Assembly: GCA_036346255.1 (NCBI GenBank)
Contig: CM070639.1
Coordinates: forward strand, 7,946,001 to 8,010,000
Direction of reading: 5' to 3'
Length of the DNA: 64,000 nt
DNA from: Ampelocalamus luodianensis
Taxonomy: Eukaryota > Streptophyta > Magnoliopsida > Poales > Poaceae
Below, piece after piece: positions 22,601 through 34,800 of the stretch (positions are counted from its first letter, which is position 1; each line of letters begins with the position of its first letter). A program made the translations under genes and the position numbers. The notes beneath the pieces were generated by a model that saw only the letters and a list, made by a program, of their open reading frames with translations, was not told the DNA's origin and did not search any database.

Positions 22601-24581
22601 CTATTAGGTTCGTGGTATTTTGAAACAATATTAAAAACAATCGAACCAAAATTTTCGAGTTAAACCATTAAATCCAATAGATAGCACAATAACTTTTTTT
22701 CGGGCTGCGACACTGCGATAATTGTGACTTAGAACATTGCAGCATTACACTGAGAGCACCTGAAAAGATCTGCTTCCTCACAAAAGTACAGGAAATGAAA
22801 CCATTTAAGAACTAAAGTCTAATAGGCTAATAGCAACTTACACACTTGGCAACAACCAAATAACATAATGCACAGATGTTTACCAAAAGCAGCTAAAACT
22901 CCCAACTTCCAACCAAACAGAACATGTAATAATTCATCCTTTCAACGAAAAGTGTGACACAAAACTACACATTCCAGATAACAATAAACTCAACTACTAC
23001 ATCACATCAAATTCAAGCATCTATTAAATTAAAGCAACAAATGCATTAACTACACAAACTGCACACATGTAGCCCAAATTCCCAATTTAAGCTAGGAATA
23101 ATATAATATTTACAGCTCAACAGTACTAATATTATGGTAGAAGCATCTTATTACTCCCAAACTTCCCGCATGAAACACAGCAGCATTCCCCGAAAACCAC
23201 AAAAGGATCTGAAACACAGCAGCATTCCCCGAAAACCACAAAAAATATATCCATCCTGTCGCACAGAATGTAAGGGGAAATTTCCAAAGCTTGCAACAAA
23301 AATACCTAAAAAGACACTCAAGTTTACATATTACCCTAAACATTGAGAAGCTAAATTCCCAAGCTCTTTCAAAATAGTACCTAAAAAGGCCCCGCTTCCT
23401 CACAGAAGAAGAGAAAATTAAGCCCATTTCAGGACTAGAAGTCCAAAAAAGCAAGTCAAGCATCCATCAAGTTAATACTTAATGCACAAATACTTACCTA
23501 AAGCATGCGAAGACATCCAACTTTTGACCAATGATGAAAATACAATTAATCTCTACTACTAAAAGCAAGAATTTTGAAACAAATAAATGCTACATCAACC
23601 ACATAAATGCTACATCAAGCACCACTTGAAACATCTAAAATATCATCATAAGGAAGATATGAGTTAACAGTTTCAACCAACAAACAGTGCAGACGTGGCA
23701 CAATCAAACCAGGAAAAATAAATCTAATCTTACGCACACGAGCAGAAGTACCTTACGCGCCCAAAATATCCCACTTTGCAACTAAAAGCAGCTCAAACGC
23801 GCTTGGTTTAGACGCCAAAAATGCCATCTTTGCACCTAAAATCTCAGCCCAACAACTAAAAGAAGCTCAAGCACGCTTTGTACATAAGAAGAAGAACCTT
23901 ATGCACCGAAAAAAATCCCATCTTTGCTACTAAATCTTAGCTCGAAAACTAGAAGCAGCTCAAACACGCTTGGTATACGGGCAGAAGCACCCAACACGCC
24001 CTTTGAGACTAAAATCTCAGCTCAAAAACGTTAGCATCCGAGCAGATGCAACTTACACGCCCCGAAAATCCTACCTTCGCAACTAAAATCTTAGCTTGAC
24101 AGCTAAAATCACCTCACACACGCAGGCATTATCCAAAATCTACAGAAATATTAACCCCAACATGTTACACCCGACATTAAGTACGAACCCTGATGTTTGC
24201 AGCTAGAGGCACACCTAAAAACCACTAAAGATTACATCTTTCGCTCAAGGCTGAGATCAAATTACCCCGGCCCTGGTCTCCGCCTGGTGCTCGTCGTCGA
24301 TGTGGCAGCATAGCCCGACGCCGTCGAACTCCTCGCCGCAGAACGGGCACTGCAATTCCGCCGCCACCGCCCTATCCTCCTCGTCGTCGCTCCCCTCCGT
24401 CTCCTCGAGCCTTATCAGCGCATCTGCCGCCCACAAAACCCCATCAAAACCCCCCATAAAATCCTCGGAATTCCACAGGCAAACGAAAAAATTCGCGCCC
24501 AGATCGAATCTTTGGCCTACCGAAACACGAACCGTGGAGCCTGGTCTCGGCGGTGAGGCGCTCAAACGCGTCCATGTCCAT
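19632..24581 (-). CDS. Di19: Di19-family zinc-finger protein (DROUGHT-INDUCED 19), 5 exons
   Basis: Spliced CDS, minus strand: 24581-24533, 24423-24266, 20610-20533, 20288-20032, 19734-19632; 214 aa, ending in TGA 19632-19634, GT-AG introns, phases consistent. Di19 proteins are small nuclear plant zinc-finger regulators linked to drought and salt responses. Finger 1 is C42-P-F-C45 with H57 and H62; finger 2 is C71-P-I-C74 with H85 and H90, followed by GFFK. The C-terminal Di19 domain runs through exons 4-5 (NARNLQPRYGGSSRTASLN; SQFVQGLVLSLMFDDVL). Length is usual for the family. The start is the first ATG of GCCATGGACATGGAC. Exon 1 could instead end at 24521 (donor TTCG/GTAGGC, in frame), adding four residues. 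Intron 2 is unusually long (3655 nt) and filled with repeats, including a hAT MITE. Confidence 0.93.
20376..20505. repeat. Tandem duplication of about 64-66 bp in Di19 intron 3-2 border
   Basis: A unit beginning aataacaaccatctattgca and ending ttgactgatg occurs at 20376-20439 and again at 20440-20505, differing by one extra ta and a base change. It lies in intron 3, between exons 3 and 4. The near identity points to a recent slippage or duplication event. Confidence 0.85.
21556..21788. mobile_element. hAT MITE with a perfect 8-bp target duplication, in Di19 intron 2
   Basis: The 233-bp element begins CAGGGATCAAAAACC and ends (reverse complement) CAGGGTTCAAAAAACC. It is flanked by CTCCCTAG at 21548-21555 and 21789-21796. 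The 8-bp duplication and CAGGG ends place it in the hAT superfamily. The interior is rich in ccggtaaccgg-type palindromes on both sides. Similar ccggtaacc text appears in the 12-14.7 kb duplication. It has no coding capacity. Confidence 0.88.
23171..23243. repeat. 34-bp direct repeat, 39-bp period
   Basis: The unit beginning tgaaacacagcagcattccc occurs at 23171-23204 and 23210-23243, exact in both copies, inside Di19 intron 2. Confidence 0.9.
23690..24135. repeat. Imperfect tandem repeat in Di19 intron 2
   Basis: A block of roughly 80-100 bp recurs about five times with variation. It is marked by cagctcaaacgcgcttgg / cagctcaaacacgcttgg, then a gcagaagca-like segment, then ccatctttgc, then actaaaatctcagct. 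It lies just downstream of exon 2 in the transcript and is GC-richer than the rest of the intron. No protein is supported. Confidence 0.65.
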
Positions 24582-24759
24582 GGCGGCGCCGCCGGGGGAG
24601 GTTCCTGCCTTCTTGGCTGGGCCGGGGTCAAACCGGACCGCGCGAAAGCGGGACGGCGGCGGCGATCGGCTGGGTTTAGGTCTAGGGTTTTGCGGCTGGT
24701 GGGAGGGGAGAGAGAGAGAGACCGACACAGCAGGAGGAGAGAGAGTGCGGGCGGCTAGC

Positions 24760-25265
24760 TATTTGATGAACAGGGGAGGCTTTTGCTTAGGGAGGAAGGA
24801 GGATGTTTTTCAGGAATCCCCTGGGCTTTGTTGGAATTACATGGTGTTGTAATGGGCTGAACTGACGGTCTGAAGCCCAGTGTCAATCCGGTCCAAATCG
24901 AAATCAGAAAGATTAATCAATGATCCAATTAAATCCAACCATAGTTTACGCAAATCCATTAATCCAGGGAACACACGTGATCTCGTGCGACAGGTAAGAG
25001 CTGCTTGAAACACAGGCAATTTTACAGGAAACAATAAATTCCTACGCAGAAATTCCAACGATTCTAAACGGGGCCTAACTATTAGTATATAATAAGATGG
25101 TAATATTTTAGATTTTTCACATAGGTCTTGGGATAATCTAAAGTTCCAAACTTTGCCAATACCGTTCCTTACAATAACTAAAACACTTTTTCTTAGCTCA
25201 TGTGAGGTCACATTTACCGGTATGACTTACTACTGTACCTTTCTTCCAAAGAGGAGCATCACCTA
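24760..25265. other. Di19 upstream region with a MITE remnant
   Basis: A GAGA-rich leader sits at 24708-24745. Further upstream, 25010-25080 ends ctaaacggggcctaac, the typical right end of a Tourist-type MITE, but no matching left end was found. A TATA box is not clear. Confidence 0.4.
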
Positions 25266-25339
25266 GCTCTCGTAGCTCAGTTGGTTAGAGCACCCGTTTA
25301 GTAAGCGGGAGGTCTTGAGTTCGAATCTCAACGAGAGCA
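25266..25339 (+). tRNA. tRNA-Thr (anticodon AGU)
   Basis: A full cloverleaf can be drawn: acceptor GCTCTCG/CGAGAGC, D arm GCTC...GAGC, anticodon stem CCCGT/GCGGG around loop TTAGTAA (anticodon AGT at 25300-25302), variable loop AGGTC, and T arm TTGAG-TTCGAAT-CTCAA. Discriminator base is A25339. The A box (TAGCTCAGTTGG) and B box (GTTCGAATC) are intact, and a T-run (25341-25344) follows for Pol III termination. No intron, and CCA is not encoded, as in eukaryotes. It stands alone about 0.7 kb upstream of Di19. Confidence 0.95.
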
Positions 25340-25532
25340 TTTTGTTATTTTGCTTTTCTGAACTTTGGACCTGTCTCTTACCTTGATTTTTTAGCAAACT
25401 TATTTTTTTTTTGTCATTGGACTTTTAGCTAACTTTGATTACATTACACGAGTGCCTTGTAATGGCAGCTTCAGTCAATACCTGCTCCGAGTGAGTTGCG
25501 AATTTGTTAAATCTGAGCAAATTTTGTACCAT

Positions 25533-25548
25533 ACATACATACATACAT
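25533..25548 (+). repeat. CATA microsatellite
   Basis: Four to five catac/atac units (ccatacatacatacatacat region) form a short simple repeat downstream of the tRNA gene. Confidence 0.7.
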
Positions 25549-25609
25549 GCTTCAAGTTTATGTTAGAAGATGGATTAATCCTTCTTGCTTAAAGCCAAGA
25601 CTGACACTG

Positions 25610-25701
25610 GCAGCGTAACTGTGGATCATTAGAAGCTTGACCTTGAAGCCAAAATGCAGCGTAACTGTGGATCATTAGAAGCTTGACCTTGAAGCCAAAA
25701 T
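25610..25701. repeat. Perfect 46-bp tandem duplication
   Basis: The unit beginning gcagcgtaactgtggatcat occurs at 25610-25655 and 25656-25701 with no mismatch. It lies about 40 bp left of the Mutator-like element and is not part of it. Confidence 0.95.
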
Positions 25702-25740
25702 AATGTTCCGTGATTTTTTGGCTGTGATGTAATAATCTTT

Positions 25741-26551
25741 GGGGTTATTTAGATATATGCCATCGTCGAGTGCCTAGTTTTGATATATGTCATCGTAAAG
25801 TTCTAGTTTCGAGATACGCCACTCCTCAGTCATGGAAATTAGGCATATGCCATTGTAAAATTTTAAGACCATAATACCCCTCCTCCTTCCTCCTCCATCG
25901 TTCTTCCCTCCTCCCTCCATGGCTGCTTCATCTCATGCCCTTCTTTGCATCCGACCTCGGTGCATCACCGTATACCTTGTGCCGATCATCTCATCGCATG
26001 CCACTAGAGCTAGGGAGCCCTCTTTCTTCCACCCTCCAACCCATCTGACCAGTGCCCCCATCACCAGATACCTCGTCACCTGCCACTAGAGCTGGGGAGG
26101 AAGCAAACGCAAGAGACGCATGCTGCTCAGATCCAGCGAAGGTTGGCGGTAGCAGATCCAATAACGATCACTGAGAAGATGGTCGGCAACCATAGATTTG
26201 GAGGAGGGATATGGGAGGGATGGATGGTGGAGGCAGTAGATCCAGCTCCACCTCCAAGCTCCTCACTGTCGACATCATCATTCACGGGCAGCGGTGTGAG
26301 AGGCGAGTGCATGGAGGAGGTGCAGGCAACGCTGGTCTCGGAGGTGACTTGATCTAGAGGCAGCCATGGAGAGAGATGAGGGGAGGACGAGGAAAGATGA
26401 GGGAGGAGGGAGGGGTATTATGGTCTTAAAATTTTCACAATGGCGTATGCCTAATTTGCATGACTGAGGAGTGGCATATTTCGAAGCGAGAACTTTACGA
26501 TGACATATATCAAAACTAGGCACTCGACGATGGCATATATCTAAATAACCC
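25741..26551. mobile_element. Nonautonomous Mutator-like element (MULE) with long TIRs
   Basis: Left end gggttatttagatatatgcc and right end (reverse complement) gggttatttagatatatgcc start inverted repeats of about 190 bp (roughly 25742-25930 and 26362-26551). The arms end near the shared text ccatggctgc. The flanks are ATAATCTTT at 25732-25740 and 26552-26560, a perfect 9-bp target duplication diagnostic of Mutator-type insertion. One extra G separates the left flank from the repeat. The 430-bp interior has no recognisable transposase. It may be captured sequence, but I could not name a source gene. Confidence 0.88.
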
Positions 26552-26642
26552 ATAATCTTTTCATTTATTGCTCACAGTAAACCTCTAGATTTGAGTTTCA
26601 TCTTCTTACTTAGTAACTAACATATCTTGGTTTATTAGTTGG

Positions 26643-29600
26643 TGTGAGAACCCTCATAGTGATTTCTAACCATGTACCAAAAAGCCCCCAGCGAAAATCT
26701 TGCCTTGTGAAAGCCATAAGGATAAGGGCAAGGGCATAGTGGTCTTTAACCAGCCACAAGGGGCAGCCAGCCAAAATATCCAGCAAAGGCCAACCTCCCC
26801 AAGTTCAACCCCCCCCAACAGCCGAACCATCCCCCTGGCCAGGCGCCACATGCAACTCACCCACAGAGCACAAGCCTCACCATCACCCCCACCATTTCAT
26901 CACCCTCACAAACCACAAAAAGCAACCAGAGAAGGAGGAGGCAAGGAGCCGAAGGAGAAGGGAGTCAAGCACAGCCAAGGCCAAGAGCAAGCCAAGCAAC
27001 CGGGAGCAAGACCCACCGAAGGCAAGCTCAACATCTACCCATCGTTTCTTGCAAACACCCACAGCAGGGAAGAGGAGGAGAGCACCAACTTGAAGCCGGC
27101 ACTGCCATCCCCCTCTCCCACCACAGAACCCATAGGAGGTAACACAAGTACACCTCTATTGCTCTACACATACACATGTATCATATCTCAGAGCACACAT
27201 CAAGCCAAGCAAGGAGACCTCAGGGCAAGCTCAGCATCCCCATCACTGCTTGCCATTCCATACCAGGGAGAAGAGAGGAGCACCAGCTTGAAGCCAGCGC
27301 TGCAATCCTCCTCCCCCTCCCCTCAAAACCACAAGAGGTAACACTAGCATACCTCGGATCATTCTACCATTCACATTTAGCATCACAGAACTCATGCATA
27401 CTTGAGATCTTAGCATTTCTAGTAGTAGGGCATCTAAAACTAGAGCTCTCAGAGCAACAAGATTTCATCATAGAGTTCCTGCTAGCATAACTTCAGTTCA
27501 TCTCAGAGAATACCACAAAGAGCTTTCAGTTCTATCATCACAGAGCACTGAAGGGGGCAGCGACAAGGGATTACGGGGGAGAGTTTCACCTCATTTTTAG
27601 CACTGGAGCAGTGTCAACCGTAGCACCCACCCTCTCAACTTCGAGCACTAAGAACCCCACAGTTCACAGCTTCACCCCGTTCTGTTCTTGCATAAGCCGA
27701 ACCATAGCTTGGTCTCAGGAGCTAAAATTCAAAAGCAGTAAAACCTCAACAATCTTTATGCTCAACTGGAAACAAATGAAAATTAAAGTAAGCAAACAAG
27801 ATTAATTAGAGAGTAGGAAGTTCAGAGAAGGGGGTTGAGGAGGGGTGGAGCGAGGCAGCCGAGAGGCCGAGCGCGCGGCCGTGGGCCACGCGCGGGAGGG
27901 CGAGCCGGAGGTCGGGGAGACGTCAGGCGACAGCGGCGAGGACCGAGCCAAGGCGACGCTGGCCTTCGGCCGCACCGAGGGGGAGGAAACCAGAGGAGGG
28001 GCGAGCCGACGACGCGCAGGTGACGCAGGCGGAGGAAGAGGTGGCGTAGAGGAGCCGAAACCGAGGGCGCGGCTGAGTAGCTGGTGGACGCGGGAAGAAC
28101 CGGAGCCGACAGTGGTAGGGCGCCATAGGAGGTGGTGGCACCATAAATCGAAGGAGCCACGGGGGCAACGCTAGGACTAGAGGAAGAAGAGCCGGAGGAA
28201 GGGGGCGGTTCAGCTGGGAGATAAGGAGGTAAGGAGAGAGAAAGAGAGGGGATTAGAATTAGGGTTAGGGTTAATTAGGATTTTGGGGGAAATTTTCAGA
28301 AGGAGTAAATTAAATTTTAGTAATTTATGAGTAGAAATTTTATTGTCGTGCGTTAAGCGTGAACTTTGGCATCTGCCATCATAGTGATGGTAGACTAGAT
28401 TAACTAGCCGGGGGAGTGCTAACTGAGAGAGGACTTGAAAAGTGTTGTTAAATTAAATTGTGCTAACAAATGGAATCTACTAGCTCATGTACTTGTAGTA
28501 TCACCCAAAATCAACTATTTATTTAATTATATGTTGTATGTGCTACCGCTTTGCTACAGAGGACGATCCCACATCAACGGGAGTAGTTAATACGGAGTTC
28601 TTCGTCGACGACTTTTTCTACAGTTCTGAAGGCAAGCTATCCTCTTGAACATGAATATAGCTATCTTAAACTTAAAATGTATATTGCTATATCATATACT
28701 TACTGCATCAAAACTATTTTCCAAAAGCAAATCATTTAAATGATATGAAAATGAATGAAAGGAAAAGATAAGATGAATGACGAATGATGAATGAAAGAAA
28801 GAGGTAATATTATGGCTGGTAAAGGGGGCCCGGGGCAAGGATGAGAGAGGGCAAGAGGTGGAACCCCTTTACATATGGTTAAAATATAAGGACCAACAAA
28901 ACTCTTACTCGGTCAGATGTCGTATTTGAGTACCAACCATTCTCGTGTTTTGACAGGCAGAAAATGCTACCCGGTTACGTAATTATGCTCTCTACAATGG
29001 GTAAGTATATATGTGTAAGTGTGTAAATAAAGTAGTAGGCGCTATAGCGCTATGTGGAGTGTTGGATGTAGAGAGGATGAACTGGCCCAACCAACATTAC
29101 CAGAACTCGGTGGTGGCCAGGTCATCACCGACGGAAAGTAATGGGTGAAGAAATTAATCACGTAACCTGAAAAACGTTCTGTATTCTGAACTCGGAGTCG
29201 CATCAAAAGAAATGCGATGGACCTAGCTCATAAAGAGCTCAGAATAGTTATGGGTAAAGTGGTACAAGCCTGCGAAGTGCTATATAAAATCATGAATTCA
29301 TGTCAGTCTCCTGGATTGGAGTCTACGGGAACCGCTAGGGGTCTATCTTCTCTCCAAGTGACTAGTAGTCTCTTCCATATTAAAATTTGTCAACTAATGT
29401 TTTAAGGAGTTATGTATTTTCAGAATCAGAGATGAGCTAGAAAATGAAGTAAAGAACAGAGATGAGTCATACAGTGCATTTTGCTATTAATGCTTGCTGA
29501 GTACATTAATTTGTACTCAACCTTGCTAGTATTCTCCTTTGTAGATCCTAATCCGGCCGAGAACTATCCCGCGTGGGATGAAGGACTTGCAGGTATCGAT

Positions 29601-29925
29601 GAAACCACACGAGGCGAGGGCGTTGACTACAAGAACCAGGGTGAGAGGGGCAACTGATTCAACGAAGGGGACGAGTAGAAGATTGATGGAGCAAGGAAGG
29701 CCAGCAAAGGGACTTAGTCACATTTCGCAGTTGTAGATTACTATGTAAGAATCTTAGCCTTGTGTCTCTAACTGGAATAAAAATACAGTTTTTATTTTAT
29801 TATTTTGCTGCGTTAACTCTGGTAAAGACTTACTATTCGTTGGAGCAGTGTTCTACTGAGCAAATGAATAGTAATCCGTATGCCTAAGTATAATTATCCC
29901 TAAAGTAATGACACGAGGCGTCGCA
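26643..29925 (-). mobile_element. Solo LTR with a 5-bp target duplication
   Basis: The 3283-bp block starts TGTGAGAACCC and ends GAGGCGTCGCA (plus). It is flanked by GTTGG at 26638-26642 and 29926-29930. No internal gag-pol, primer site or polypurine tract adjoins either end, so it is a solo LTR left by recombination. By analogy with gypsy LTRs ending GGGTTCTCACA the minus orientation is more likely, but this is inference. The proline-rich open frame at 26700-27341 begins at TTG and is not considered a gene. Confidence 0.7.
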
Positions 29926-29930
29926 GTTGG

Positions 29931-30863
29931 ACATGATCCTGGATGCAAAGAACTGGCCTCTAGCTGCATTGATACAAGACTAGAAGTAGCTTACAACGAA
30001 GAAGCATAACTAGTGTTACTTTCTACTGCTCTCTCAAGTTACTGGAGAAGTAGTATCCTCACCTTTGCATTTGATTGTCTAAGCAAAAATTCCCACAATC
30101 GCAATACTTGCTTTGCTACTATATATGGATTAGTATTATGCATCAAGAGCGTTGCATCAGAAGTAAGGATTCAGGACTGTTTGGTAAAAAAAGGGTTATT
30201 TGAAGTCATTAGTAGTATCGATCCAGGACTGCTGCTGTAAGACAAGTTCAACAGCAGCAGGAATTGATTATTCGAAGTCGGTGAAAAAAGCTGTAAGACA
30301 AGTTCAACTGCTGAAAAAAGCTGTGATCTTTTTTATCTTCTTTTCTTTTGGAAAAAAAACTGCATCGGTGGAAAAGATCTCCATTAGAGGAGCAATCTCC
30401 AATGTCTGATAGGAGAAAGCTTCTAATCCTCCTCTGATCCACCAGTTGCAAGCCACGCGAAAGCTCCAACAATTCAAGAACTGGAGCGGGACAGGAAAAT
30501 GGAAAAAAAATTCCGAACTCACAAATCCAAGGACGGCCTTCTGCTGCTCCCGCCATGTCGGGCTCCTGCTTCCACCACGCTGGGAGGGCCCTCACCTGTC
30601 CACCACGCTGCCGGCGGAGCAGGAGCGGTACCGTCGACGAATTTCCGGCGCTCTCGTCTCGTGGGAGCCAATTGTCGGCCGCCCCAAGAATAGGGCGCCG
30701 CCAATCACCGGCGCTCCGCCTCCCTCCGACCATCGTCAGCGACATGCAGTAGTGCACTAGTATGTTAGACTTAATCACATTTGCACCTTAATGTTTTTCG
30801 GTTTGCATATGGCTAGAAACGTGCAAGCACACGTGTGTGTCCAAACATTCGCGTGCGTAGATC
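29931..30863. other. Intergenic stretch between solo LTR and CACTA element
   Basis: Mixed composition. A short repeated phrase, ctgtaagacaagttcaac, occurs at 30235 and 30291. A GC-rich part at 30530-30760 opens several frames without family features. No gene is supported. Confidence 0.4.
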
Positions 30864-31815
30864 CACTACCAGAAATCGGTTATTTTCCAAGTGTCTATGT
30901 GTTTCCCGAGTGTCTGGACAAAAACACTCGCATAACACTCAGGAGAGAAAATATAATCCCGAATGCATAAAAATAAAACACTCAGAAGCTTTTTTTTCCC
31001 CAACCGCGCCCTTTTTTTACGCCGCGCCTTTTTTTCGTTTCTAACCCTACAACCCCCGTTCCCGCAGCCGCCTCCCCCCGTTCTCTATCCTCCTTCTCCC
31101 CACCCCGATCCGCGCCCGCCTCTCTGCTCCCCGGCGCCGGCTCCGGCTCTCCCGGCGCTGGCGCCCACCTCCCGGATCTAGCTCCTCCTCCTCCCCCCCG
31201 TTCGCCCGGTTCTCCTGCTCTCCCCTCTTGCGCGAGACCCTTCCCCAGTGCGACGGCGCGCAGGGCGACGGGCGAGGAGGGTAGCGCGGCGGCGGCGGCG
31301 AGGCCGCGAGGCGAGGTGAGGCACGACTACATGAGGCGCGACCAGGTGCGCGCGCCGCGACGGTAGCCGGAGGGCGCGTGGCGTCGCGCCGCGCGGCGCA
31401 GCCGGCAAGGCCGCAGGATCGTGGGCGCGCCACCTCCGAGTAGATCCACCAACCGTATGTAATCGCCTACCTCGCTACGCCCCGGTCTCCGAGACCTGAG
31501 ATCAATTCCGGTTTCTTGGTTCTTTCGATGCTTGCATCCAAGCATAGGGATCAACTGACCAAGGGTTGTCCGGTTGCTCTGAGAACGACGCCCGAAAGGC
31601 GTTCGACAAAATGCCCCGACCAAACCACACATGAGCTAGTTGTTCTTCGCATACATGCTAGAGGGCTAGTTTTTTGTTGTCATACTTGTTCTGACCATTG
31701 AATTATAGTTTTTGAAACTTAATTCAATAATTTTCCAGGTATCTGTTGTCATGCCGAAAAGAATGTAGCAGCGGCTCAGTGTTCCTTTCCAGGTATTTGT
31801 CCTTGCATAAGATTG
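30864..31815 (+). mobile_element. CACTA (En/Spm-like) element, 5' part
   Basis: The sequence starts CACTACCAGAAATCGG, the canonical CACTA terminus, followed by subterminal motifs of the cccgagtgt / acactc type and then a GC-rich leader (31010-31450). It is interrupted at 31815 by a solo LTR insertion and continues from 36142. A preceding atc (30861-30863) would be the 3-bp target copy, but the partner end is not in the window. Confidence 0.82.
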
Positions 31816-34800
31816 TGTGAGGACCCCGGTTTATTCGGCTTGTACTGTTTAACCATCCACTTGGTCCTAACAGTACAAATCAAATAAACCAAGCCTCGAG
31901 ATATGTATACTTCCCTGCACTGCAAGATACACACCTGTTACAAAATTATGCATCAATTCCATTCATACACATAGAGCCGAAGCAAAAACAACAACTGAAA
32001 GACATAGATAATATAAAGAGAGTTATTACAAAAGAGAGGTCGACCGACCAAATAACACATAAGTAACTAATTTAAACAGCGGAAGCAAAATGGTCATAAA
32101 ATGGAGATAACAAAAGCCAATCAAGTGTGCCTTTACCCACAAGGCAACCAACCGACCGCCAAGCTAATCGTCCCAAACAATACAAGAACACACTCACAAA
32201 AGTGAGGCCCTTGGGGCTCACCTTCTTCCTCTGCAACAATTAATATTAAGAAAGCGGATGAGTACAAAACTTGTTTTGTACTGCAAGACCGACGTGTGAG
32301 ATAAATGAACTATAATTAGCTACATGCAAGCTTCATTTAAGTGGATGAGGCTCGACTTATTTTCAAGATAAAGCAAGTTTTCATTTGCAATAAAGTAATA
32401 GATTCAAAGCAAGTTTGCAATTAACTTTTATTGTTCAACTAAAAGGGAGACAAATATAACAATAGATAGATGACAACACCACCCTAGAAGTGACTAACCC
32501 ATAGTCACCACAACAATAGCATGAAGTACCCTTCATACCACCCATGTCAAGTTTAAGTTTTAAAAGGTTGTAGTCTAGTTCTTGCACGACCTTACCAAGC
32601 ATGTCCATAATCTAGACAAGGCTATTTGAATAGTTTTAACCTCACAGGGTGTACCAATGTACCCACACGATAGACCGCCTTTCCACCACCACGGTTAGCA
32701 CACTTCCTTTGGTATGCAGGCATGGCTAAGTCTAACAAGACGCTTTCCAATGGACGATGTTAATTAAGAGCCGCAACCCACGGAGAAGGACACATTAGGC
32801 AGCCTAACCGGTGCGCTAATGCTCCCTCCAACACCACACACACACACAGAACACACCCACCGACCAGCTCATAATTAACACCCCAAAGTACTTAGTCAAG
32901 AGAGGTTCCATATCCCCGTCGTGTGGTTAGCACGCAATAAGCGCTGGCTTAGTGACACAAGTAACTCGGTCCTTGGGGACTTAGGCACCATTCCAACACA
33001 CCCAACAGATCACATCAACATACCATTGTGCCCAAGTCAAGATATAGTTTTGTTTTCGCTTTTGATTTGTAAATCAATAAAACACAAGAGTTGGACATAA
33101 TGGAGTAGTATAAGTATTTGTGTGATCAAGATCATCGACTAAGTCGATGATCGCCCAATACTACCGATAACTAGGCATGGCTAAGCAATATTCATTCGTA
33201 ATCTACTAAGTGATAAGAGTTCCTCCATCGAACTCTAACCACCGCAAATAACCTAGGCTCGTAGTAGAGGATAACCATTTACCTCTGATTATGCAACTAG
33301 AGGTCCGACTAATCAATTTAACAACAAAATAGCAATGCATACATAGAAGTAAAACAAAATATTAGACTTTAAAAGTAATGGGATCAATGGAAATGATCAA
33401 ACTGCTTGCTCGCTTGTGTTTCTCAAATTGTTGCGAGGGTCGTTCTCGGGTTACCGCAAATGTCAAGCCTAAGCGAAAGAGCGAAAACAACCAATAAGAC
33501 GAGCAACACTTAAACGAAAGAGCAAGCAAAATTATCCAAATGCGACGTAAATTTATACACAAGGTAAAATACTAATATACCTAGTCATAGAAACTGGAAA
33601 ACTTAATTTGGATTTGTGGTGCAAAAGATATTCCCTAAAAACTATTTTCGGCCATAATTAGGTACTGTAGCAAAAATATTTTCTAGAAAGATTTTGAAGC
33701 TGAAACTTTTATGGTGGCCACCTACTGGTATAGTGATAAGCCATATAAAATTTCAGGTCATTTGGAGTTATATTGAAAGAGTTATGATTTGTCTAAATTG
33801 TTTAGGGTATTAAACTAAAATATGATCCTTATGATTTTTTTTAAAAAATAGTAAAATTTGTGAAACCAATTTTCCTAGCAAATACACTATCAGTGGAAGC
33901 TAATACAATTGGATTCATACAAAAATCGGCTATAGATAAAAAAGATATGCATTTTACAAGTTTGCTAAAAGTTCAAAAATGATTAAGTTCACTTGTTTAC
34001 TATTTTGAAAAAGGTTTTCCAGGTTGGATCATGGTCTACAATTATTTTTCTAATTAAGTTCAAGGTATAAGGAAGCTAACAAAATTGGAATCGTCTAATT
34101 TGGATCTATAGTTACAGAGATACAAAAATGACAAGACCCTAAAGTGATACCGATTTCGACTTAGCATTCTCGGGTTTTCCTAACCCACGGGACGGGCGAG
34201 TGAGAGTCGCCGATCCTGGATCGGACGGCCCACGCGCACGCCGGCGCACACAGACACACGCACGTGACCCACGGAGGCTCACCGTTGGATCAAGATCCAA
34301 CGGCCCGGATCGAGATGACAATCGGACCGAGCGATGCTCGCCCATCTCCGGGTCGTTGATCCAGATCCAACGGCTCCGGTTGAATCGCCAACTCACACGC
34401 CGGGCGCGCGAGACGGGGAGTGACGTGGAGGTTTCGCCCTTCGATCGCTAGATCCGACGGCTAGGTCGGCCACGCCGCCTCTGACCGAGCCTCGTCCGAC
34501 AACAGGCATTCTCGCCGCCGCTCGCTGGCGTGATGCCGCGAGGAGGCCGTGGAGTGCAGCAAAGAATGAAACGGAGCGCAATAGCCTCACGCCACGACCA
34601 CACTCGCAACTCGCCGAGATGGCTCACCGCGCGCGCGACACTGGCGGGCGAGAAGGTTCTACGGTAAAAATGGAGCATGTGATACGGCTAAGATCATGCT
34701 CGCTACCACGCGTGCTAGCTCTGGAGGGCTTAGAGGACTCACCGGATGTTGCGAGAGGTTGAGGAGGTCGGAGGTGGGCCGCGGCGGAAGACAGCGGCGC

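Noticed and set aside
23690..24135. CRISPR-like spacing of repeats
   Set aside because: Units are imperfect and contiguous, the setting is a plant intron, and no cas-like gene exists. It is an ordinary imperfect tandem repeat.
25010..25080. Full Tourist MITE upstream of Di19
   Set aside because: Only the right end (aaacggggcc) is convincing; no left terminus or TAA/TTA duplication was found.
26700..27341. 213-codon proline/serine-rich open frame
   Set aside because: It begins at TTG, has low-complexity composition, and lies inside a solo LTR with clear target duplications.
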